Shown: one piece after another, positions 1 through 6,100 of the stretch
Layout: every line of letters begins with the position of its first letter
Position numbering within the stretch: the stretch's first letter is position 1
NCBI GenBank assembly: GCA_016463045.1
Contig: JAEMSB010000189.1
Location: forward strand, 1-8,155
Direction: 5' to 3'
From: Niveispirillum sp.
GTDB lineage: Bacteria > Pseudomonadota > Alphaproteobacteria > Azospirillales > Azospirillaceae
DNA length: 8,155 nucleotides
Position numbers and translations under genes: made by a program
Notes under the pieces: model-generated
The model's input: the letters and a program-made list of their open reading frames with translations, nothing else
Databases searched by the model: none
What the model was told of the DNA's origin: nothing

Positions 1-105
1 ACCTATTCCCCGGGGCGTCACCGATAGATCATCCGCAGTGCTTTCCGACGGTGCTATGGATGCCGATCCGGTCACACTTCGCCTGGATGCACCTGTCTGT
101 GGACA

Positions 106-125
106 TCATGATTCCGCAGTCATGA
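106..125. repeat. Duplicated TCATGA palindrome upstream of the chemoreceptor
   Basis: The hexamer TCATGA, itself a perfect palindrome, occurs at 106-111 and again at 120-125, separated by 8 bases, about 90 bases upstream of the chemoreceptor start. The pair can be read as a direct or an inverted repeat, the shape of a dimeric operator. No regulator is known to bind it and chance is possible. The rest of 1-212 shows no convincing gene: one frame is open from the window edge to 241 but resembles nothing and overlaps the chemoreceptor start. Confidence 0.2.
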
Positions 126-200
126 CATCCTATCCGATTGGTCGCTTTAAAAAAGAATTAACCAACAATACGATGACTCACAAACATACCTCGTTTCATG

Positions 201-206
201 TGAGAA
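201..206 (+). promoter_or_regulatory. Weak ribosome-binding site of the chemoreceptor
   Basis: TGAGAA, 6 bases before the ATG at 213. It is an imperfect Shine-Dalgarno sequence but the only candidate near any of the three in-frame ATGs (213, 222, 243), so it decides the start. The AT-rich run at about 146-170 just upstream is where the promoter would be expected, but I see no clear -35/-10 pair. Confidence 0.35.
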
Positions 207-212
207 TTCAGA

Positions 213-2225
213 ATGCGCCAGATGATACGGTTAGTGAATAATATGCGTATCCATTGGAAACTACTGCTCGCTGGGGCTCTGTCCGCAGGATTTCTATGTG
301 TGAGTGCGGGCTTAGAACTGCGCGATGTTTCCAACACGGCATCTCTCGTGGAAAGCTTGGTCTCTTCGGCCGACGCCTCAAACCGGCAGATCGAAGCAGA
401 TATGATGCATGACGCCATTGCGCGCGACGTGATGGCGGGCCTGCTGGCTCAGCAACGGATGGATCAAACGTATCTGGCCGACGCTCGCAAGCGGATGGAG
501 AACAATATTGCCGACTTCACGGCCCTGCTGGACAGCAATGCCAGAGCCGACCTACCGGCCGAGGTAAGGGTACAGGTCGTGCGTACACAAGCTGAGCTGA
601 AGACCTATGCAGCGACGGCCCGGCGTCTGCTGGATCAGAACCACGCCAGCGAAGCGCAATTGGGTGAGTCAGTGGCCGAGTTCGATCAGGAGTATGATCG
701 GCTGGCAGCCGAGATGGAAAAGGCTTCCGATGTGATCAGTACTAACAACCAGAACATAGCGGATACCGCGATAAGTCAGGCGAAGAAGACCCTCGCCAAG
801 ACCATCGTGCTGGCGCTGGCGGGTATCGGCTTTCTGACGGTGGTCTTCTGGACCCTGGGCCGCACCATCGTCTCCCCCTTGCTGGCCATGATCACGGCGA
901 CCCGCGCCTATGCCCGCGAACATTATGATATCGAGCCGAAAGGCCGCAGCCGCAAGGATGAAATTGGCGACCTGGCCCGTAGCATTGACCAGTTGCGGCT
1001 GAACAGCCTGGATGCGCTGAAACTGCGGCAGCACGTGGAGAAGGACCGGCTGGAAGCGGAACGCGCCCGCAATGAGGCCCTGCAGGCCATGGCAGAGAAG
1101 GTGGAGACTGAGACCCGCCAAGCCGTATCCCATGTTGCCGAGCGCACCAGCGAGATGAATGATCGCGCTGGTCGTATGGCGTTGAGTGCGGGTCTTGTTT
1201 CTGAAAGCTCCACCGTCGTGGCCGCCGCCGCCCAGCAGACCTTGCAGAACAGCGAGGCGGTGGCGTCGGCTACCGAGCAGCTGTCGGCCTCCATCTCCGA
1301 AATCGCGTCGCAGGTGACGCACGCGACAGAGGTGACCCGGCAGGCGGTGCAGCGGGGCAATGGTGCCGCCGACATGATCAACCAGCTTGGCGACGCCGTG
1401 GGCCGCATCAATGAGGTGACCCGCTTGATTTCTGAAATCGCCAGCCAGACCAACCTGCTAGCCCTGAACGCCACCATTGAGGCAGCGCGGGCGGGCGAAA
1501 TGGGCAAGGGCTTCGCCGTCGTCGCATCGGAGGTGAAGAGTCTCGCTAATCAGACGGCGCAGGCGACAGAGGACATCACCCGGCAGGTCGCTGAAATCCA
1601 GGCCGCAACAACGCAGGCCACCGATGCCGTCCTGGCCATGACCCGCAGCGTGCATGAGGTTGATGACGTTTCGACCATCGTGGCTGCCGCCGTGGAGGAA
1701 CAGGGAGCCGCCACGGCCGAGATCGCCCGCAATGTGGCCCAGGCCGCCGCCGCTGCGCGCGAAACGGCACACCGCATCGCCACCGTCTCGGAAGAGGCGC
1801 GCAATGCGGGTGAACAGGCGGGATATGTCAGCCAACAGACCTCACAAGTGGCCGACGCCATCCAGGAACTGCGCCAGACCCTGGTGCGTGTGGTGCGCAC
1901 GGCCACCGTGGATGTTGATCGCCGCAGCAGCCAACGGCTCGCCATCATCCGCCCCATCACCTTGCTGATAAGCGGTCGGACGATAGCCGGTATGTTGCAG
2001 AACATATCGACCGGCGGGGCCCTGGTCGAGGGGGCAGATCTGGCCGAGGGCACCAGAGGCAGGCTTGACCTGGGCGACGGCGCGGCACCCCTGGATTTCA
2101 CAGTGTTGTCCGGGGGCGAAAGGGGCGCGTCCCTGCGCTTTACGCTGCCGGAAGAGGAGCGTGGTCAGATTGATGAACGCCTAAGCCGGTTGAGCGGTGC
2201 GGAACAGAACCGTAGGGCAGCTTGA
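213..2225 (+). CDS. Methyl-accepting chemotaxis protein with C-terminal PilZ (c-di-GMP-binding) domain
   Basis: Inner-membrane chemoreceptor that passes a periplasmic signal to the CheA/CheW array. Of 670 residues, TM1 is about 14-34, a mostly helical periplasmic sensor is about 36-195 (four-helix-bundle size), TM2 is about 197-217 and HAMP about 218-271 (conserved DEIGDL at 249-254). The coiled-coil signalling domain follows, with the hallmark hairpin tip at 408-445 (EIASQTNLLALNATIEAARA, then GKGFAVVASEV). A consensus methylation site is seen at 491-501 (AAAVEEQGAAT) and a near match at 351-361. The tail (about 568-655) is a PilZ domain with both ligand motifs: RxxxR at 571-575 (RSSQR) and NxSxxG at 597-602 (NISTGG), so c-di-GMP binding looks intact. 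There is no CheR-tethering pentapeptide at the C-terminus. Start 213 is chosen because TGAGAA lies 6 bases upstream; ATGs at 222 and 243 lack a ribosome site. The ligand is unknown. It appears monocistronic. Confidence 0.95.
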   Translation: MRQMIRLVNNMRIHWKLLLAGALSAGFLCVSAGLELRDVSNTASLVESLVSSADASNRQIEADMMHDAIARDVMAGLLAQQRMDQTYLADARKRMENNIADFTALLDSNARADLPAEVRVQVVRTQAELKTYAATARRLLDQNHASEAQLGESVAEFDQEYDRLAAEMEKASDVISTNNQNIADTAISQAKKTLAKTIVLALAGIGFLTVVFWTLGRTIVSPLLAMITATRAYAREHYDIEPKGRSRKDEIGDLARSIDQLRLNSLDALKLRQHVEKDRLEAERARNEALQAMAEKVETETRQAVSHVAERTSEMNDRAGRMALSAGLVSESSTVVAAAAQQTLQNSEAVASATEQLSASISEIASQVTHATEVTRQAVQRGNGAADMINQLGDAVGRINEVTRLISEIASQTNLLALNATIEAARAGEMGKGFAVVASEVKSLANQTAQATEDITRQVAEIQAATTQATDAVLAMTRSVHEVDDVSTIVAAAVEEQGAATAEIARNVAQAAAAARETAHRIATVSEEARNAGEQAGYVSQQTSQVADAIQELRQTLVRVVRTATVDVDRRSSQRLAIIRPITLLISGRTIAGMLQNISTGGALVEGADLAEGTRGRLDLGDGAAPLDFTVLSGGERGASLRFTLPEEERGQIDERLSRLSGAEQNRRAA

Positions 2226-2257
2226 TGATTCTACTACTACCGAAAGTGACGGGCACG

Positions 2258-2273
2258 CAACGCATTCGCGTTG
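2258..2273 (+). terminator. Possible weak terminator hairpin after the chemoreceptor
   Basis: A perfect 6-bp stem (CAACGC/GCGTTG) with a 4-base ATTC loop, 32 bases after the chemoreceptor stop codon. The following bases (TTGGCTGATTTT) are only moderately T-rich, so intrinsic termination would be weak. It is placed correctly for a transcript end, but the short stem could be chance. Confidence 0.3.
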
Positions 2274-2391
2274 TTGGCTGATTTTCCCAAGATGCCCAGA
2301 CCTGTTAGTATGTAGCTTCACGCCAATGCGGTTGTGTGTTCCTATTTTGTCCGCTTAGCGTGGTTTTTCGCCCCTTCTATGTCGTGCCCCC

Positions 2392-2670
2392 ATCCTGCAG
2401 GAAGCATCGGTCAACGCCGCCCGTCATAGCGGCTCATCCACCCTGACCATCGAGGCCGGTCTGTCACCGCAGCCGGGCCATGGCGTGCGCTTATGCCTGC
2501 GTGATCAGGGACGTGGCGGGGTGGTCAGCCGTCCTGGCAGCTACGGCCTGGGCAACATGCGCCGGCGGGCGGATGCCCTGGGCGGGATGCTCGACATCCA
2601 GTCCGGCCCCGACGGGACCACCGTCACCCTGGACCTGCCAGCCGAAATACGCGGACCGGCACCAGCCTGA
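2392..2670 (+). pseudogene. Remnant of a NarL-family sensor histidine kinase (ATPase domain only)
   Basis: This frame encodes the C-terminal catalytic ATP-binding half of a two-component sensor kinase and nothing upstream of it. The N box is at 2398-2430 (QEASVNAARHS), the G1 box at 2503-2517 (DQGRG) and the G2 box at 2545-2559 (GLGNM), followed by RRRADALGGMLDIQSGPDGT and a hydrophobic LDLP ending, the usual finish of NarL/DegS-type kinases. The frame ends in TGA at 2668-2670. Going upstream, kinase-like sequence stops at about 2392 and the frame hits TAG at 2356-2358, with no plausible start codon or ribosome site before the N box. The sensor, membrane and H-box regions are absent, as is the expected response regulator downstream. 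The surviving ATPase motifs look undamaged, so the truncation may be fairly recent. I read it as a deletion or insertion scar and not as a working gene. Confidence 0.72.
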
Positions 2671-2708
2671 CCCATTTGGGGTTCGGGCACGAAGTGATCA
2701 TGCGGGCG

Positions 2709-2734
2709 GGCACCGGCAGGCCCCACCGGGTGCC
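2709..2734 (+). repeat. GC-rich hairpin downstream of the kinase remnant
   Basis: GGCACC (2709-2714) pairs with GGTGCC (2729-2734), and GG (2715-2716) with CC (2726-2727) around one bulged G. It lies 38 bases after the kinase-remnant stop codon, so it may be that gene's original transcript terminator. No T-run follows, so it is not a canonical intrinsic terminator. Confidence 0.3.
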
Positions 2735-3012
2735 GCATTCGGTCCATATCCCCTACCCTTCGCGTGTTCTTGTTTCTTCATGGCGCCGGTTCCATCCCCG
2801 GCTTCATCACCCAAGCTTTGCGAGATTTCCGTTCCAGCCAATGCACGAGCACTGTCCGCCAGGCAGGAGTTGCAACGGGGATGGCTGATCCAATACCCGC
2901 CAGGAAAGCGGGATGCAAAAACTCATCAAATTTCTCTGGTATCCCCAACCTATTCACGTGTGTGGGTTATATCTAACCTACAGAAAAATAAGATTATGAA
3001 ATATGGCTATTA

Positions 3013-3018
3013 TATGAT
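3013..3018 (+). promoter_or_regulatory. Possible -10 element upstream of the RHS toxin
   Basis: TATGAT matches the sigma-70 -10 consensus at five of six positions and sits in a very AT-rich stretch (35 G/C in 2981-3100) before the RHS gene. There is no good -35 at the expected distance (2990-2995 reads AAGATT). A transcript from here would carry the hairpin at 3025-3042 in its leader. In DNA this AT-rich such matches arise easily by chance. Confidence 0.22.
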
Positions 3019-3024
3019 AATGCT

Positions 3025-3042
3025 CAGTAAGAGAACTTACTG
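3025..3042 (+). promoter_or_regulatory. Perfect 7-bp inverted repeat in the RHS leader (operator or terminator-like)
   Basis: CAGTAAG and CTTACTG form a perfect 7-bp stem with a 4-base AGAA loop, followed by CCCCTTTT and then GATTGTTTTT. The hairpin plus T-rich tract looks like a modest intrinsic terminator. It could end upstream transcription, attenuate the toxin transcript, or be an operator for a dimeric repressor. The sequence alone does not separate these. Confidence 0.4.
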
Positions 3043-3092
3043 CCCCTTTTGATTGTTTTTCTTGGCTTATTAATCTCAATAAAATGAAATCC

Positions 3093-3110
3093 AAGGAGAA
3101 ATAAATGTAG
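3093..3110 (+). promoter_or_regulatory. Strong Shine-Dalgarno followed by a start-stop ATG-TAG
   Basis: AAGGAG (3093-3098) is the best ribosome site in the leader. The ATG it serves (3105-3107, 6-base spacing) is followed at once by TAG (3108-3110), a minimal start-stop ORF. The next in-frame ATG of the RHS gene (3113) is 14 bases from this site, too far for efficient use. Start-stop elements can hold ribosomes on a leader and influence the gene behind them; a decayed former start is also possible. Confidence 0.4.
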
Positions 3111-3149
3111 ATATGCAGAATACATCGCGATCCTTTTTTTCAAAATACT

Positions 3150-3153
3150 GGAG
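3150..3153 (+). promoter_or_regulatory. Ribosome-binding site of the RHS toxin
   Basis: GGAG, 7 bases before the ATG at 3161. It favours 3161 over the upstream in-frame ATG at 3113, because starting at 3161 also puts the signal peptide directly at the N-terminus. Confidence 0.55.
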
Positions 3154-3160
3154 ATTATTT

Positions 3161-6100
3161 ATGATGAACAATCGCCGACCAAACAAGTCATTTGTTTTTT
3201 CATTTTTAATATCCGCATCCTCTCTGGTGACTCCGTTGGTCGGGGCGCAAAGTATCGATGCTATACCGACACCACCGCCATATACGGCAGTGGATTCAAA
3301 TGGTGTTGACCTCGGTTCAGGATCGCTTGCAATTTCAACAACTGAGGTTTCCATTGGTACCCTGCAATATGGAAGAACAATAGGATCGGCAGGGGCCAGC
3401 CACAATCTGCTGGGAATAGTAGAAGTTTCGCCTGTTGATTATTACGGACCCAATAATTTTAAGGTCTCTGTTGCTGGAAGTTCTGAGTTGTTTTTCAAGT
3501 CAGGATCGACTTACACACCTGATCGCAATCTTGGCAACACGCTTACTGGCGGCCCCACGTCCTACACCTACACAACTACGTCCGGCCTGATTGCAGAGTT
3601 CGACGCCATCAATGGTCCGAATACCGATGCATCCCTGACACGCCTGCGCCTGCCAAACGGTGAAGTACGGCAATGGCATTACCGCGACATCACCTATTGC
3701 CGCAACGCGTGGAGCTGCTCCACCTTCCGCCGTCTGCAAGGTGTATCGAGCAGCCTGGGTTACGCGATCAAGTTCGAATATTTCCAGGATACGGTGCCGT
3801 CTGGCTATGTTACCCAGCCAGAAGAATTCCCCCTGCGCAACAAGGTACTGTTGGTAAAGTCCGTCTATGCGGTCAATCTTGCCAAAGACGCCTGCAATCC
3901 CGCTGCGGATACCTGTTCGAGCGCCAATACCAATGGCCAGAGGGTGACCTATACCTACGGCAATCTAGAGGCACAGTTACCAGCGCCGGAATTGCCGATA
4001 ACATCGACCGATGCGCTGAACAGGGAAACGAGATACGATTACTTTGACGGATTCCTGGGCAATATCCGCTACCCGTCCAGCCCCGGCACCAGCAACGTCA
4101 CCTATCGTTACTACACCGATGGCACCATTAAGGAAGTGAATATCGGAAGCCATAAGACGACTTACACTTACAGTCCGAATGCCGCCCTGACGGAGTCCAT
4201 CGTCACGGTGACCAACCCGCTGTCAAGGACGCGGACGCTGAAATTCGACATGGCGACCGGGTCGGTAGTATCGGACCAGGATCCCATGGGCCGCTCCATC
4301 AGCGTCCTTTATGAAAACCGCCGCATCAAGCGGCTGACCGATGCCAACGGCGCCTACACGCAGTACACTTATGATACGCGCGGTAATGTGACGGAAGCCC
4401 GGCGTGTTTCCAGAACACCCGGCACGCCGGCTGACATCGTGGTAACAGCCGTCTATCCCGCGACGTGCAGCAACCACCTCACCTGCAACAAGCCCAGTTC
4501 GGTGACCGATCCGCTGGGACGCACAACGACCTATACATACAATGCTGTACATGGCGGTCTGGAGACCGTGACCTACCCGCCGACCGCCTCCGGCACACCG
4601 CAGATCCGCTACAGCTACACGCAGCTCACTCCCTACTATCTCAACGCGTCGGGTGTTCTCCAGACCCCGGCTGCGGGTGTCTATATGCTGACCAGCACCT
4701 CACAGTGCCCAACCGGGACCGGTGCCAATTGCGTCGGTACCGCCAGCGAGGTCAAGACGACCTATGCCTACGGTACGCCTGGCCAGGCCAACAACCTGAT
4801 GATCAGCGCAATCAGCGCTGAATCTGGCAACGCCGCCCTGAAAGCCACGACCAGCTTCACCTACAATGGCAGCGGCGGCACTCTGACCATGGATGGTCCA
4901 CTGGCGGGAACCGACGACACCACCACCTTTTATTACGATGTGATGCAGCAGCTGCTGGGGGTGGTCTATCCCGATCCAGATGGGCCCGGCGGTCGCAAAC
5001 AGGCCGCCATGCGCTATACCTACAGCGTTGATGGGCTGGTCAACACCACCGAGACCGGTACCGTGGCCGGAACGAGCAGCAGCCAGTGGGCAGCATTCGC
5101 GCCAGAGCAGAAAATCGTCAATACCTATGACGTCTATGGCCGCCGCAGCAGCAAGTCCCTGCAGAATGGCAGCAATGTCTATCACGTGGTCCAGCAAAGC
5201 TTTGATGCGGCTGGGCGTGTGGACTGCACGGCGCTGCGCATGAACCCGGCGGCTTTCGCCAGCCTGCCCGCCGATGCCTGCACGATGGGTCCCGTGGAGT
5301 CGAACGGCCACTTCGATCGCATCTCCAAGTCGGGGTACAATCTGGCCGATGATGTCACAAGCCAGACAGATGCCTTGGGCACCAGTGGATTGCGGGGTAC
5401 ACAGGTCACAACGTTGACCAATACTTATAACAGCTATGGGCAATTGGCTACGGTCGCCGACGCCCGCTCGAATACCACGCGCTATGAGTATGACGGGTTC
5501 GGTCGTCTGTACCGTATCTATTATCCTAATGCCTCAACCGGCGTCGACTCTGCGACCGATTATGAGGAACTGGGTTATGATGCCGCGTCGCATGTGACAT
5601 CCATGCGGAGCCGGGCCGGCGTGACGGTTCCTGTCACCTATGACGAACTTGGCCGCCAGACGTCCCGTTACGCGCCGGGTTCACCCCAGCGCATCGTTTC
5701 CACTTATGACAATCTCGGGCGCCTCACCAGTGTCAGCCGGGGGTCCGCCACCGTCAGCTATACCTATGATGCCTTGAACCGGCGGCTTACCGAGACCGGA
5801 CCGTTGGGAACGGTGACGTCTGAACATGATATCGCCAGCCGTCGTACCCGGCTGATCTGGCCGGGCGGCTTCTATGTCAACTATGACTATGACGCCACCA
5901 ACCTGCTGCTGAAGGTGCGTGAAAACGGCGCAACGTCGGGCGCCGGCGTGCTGGCCAGTTTCACCTATGATGACCGTGGCCGCCTGACGGCGACCAACTA
6001 CGGCAACGGCGCCAGTACCGGTTATGGCTATGACGCCATCAGCCGGCTGGCCTCAATGTCGATCAACGCGGCCGGAACCGCACAGGATCAGTCCCTCAGC

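Larger units (their letters stand above)
2671..3024. other. Gene-poor spacer between the kinase remnant and the RHS toxin
   Basis: No convincing gene is visible. The first 90 bases are GC-rich and hold a hairpin (2709-2734). From about 2760 composition drifts to AT-rich. Short open frames exist on both strands, for example a 59-codon frame on the minus strand at 2778-2957 with a GTG start and no ribosome site, and a plus-strand frame from 2764 beginning with FLFLHGAGSIPGF; neither resembles a family I recognise. Small inverted repeats occur at 2896-2912 (CCCGC/GCGGG) and 2965-2978 (GGTTA/TAACC). No transposase, terminal inverted repeat or tRNA was found. Confidence 0.5.

Noticed and set aside
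148..176. Flagellar (sigma-28-like) promoter for the chemoreceptor
   Set aside because: A TAAA element is present at 148-151, but the best -10 match (TACGATGA) agrees with GCCGATAA at only five of eight positions and the spacer is too long.
38..241. 67-codon open frame before the chemoreceptor
   Set aside because: GTG start without a ribosome site, no recognisable motif, crosses the presumed promoter region and overlaps the chemoreceptor start.
669..1835. Long minus-strand open frames opposite the chemoreceptor
   Set aside because: Typical mirror frames of a GC-rich, alanine-rich coding sequence. The plus strand encodes a clear receptor, and the minus products are low-complexity with no motif.
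2783..2815. Possible tRNA 3' end (stem-loop GCCGG/CCGGC followed by a CCCA-like end)
   Set aside because: The loop is 8 bases, the conserved purine of the T-loop is C, and no matching acceptor strand occurs upstream, so neither a tRNA nor a tRNA-derived attachment site is supported.
2480..3052. 190-codon open frame through the kinase remnant and spacer
   Set aside because: It overlaps the kinase remnant in another frame. The remnant frame shows recognisable N, G1 and G2 boxes, whereas this one shows no motif and runs through the AT-rich leader.
3113..3160. Alternative upstream start of the RHS gene adding 16 residues
   Set aside because: Its only ribosome site is 14 bases away, and it would bury the signal peptide behind residues such as SRSFFSKYWRLF. 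The ATG at 3161 has GGAG at 7 bases and a normal signal peptide.
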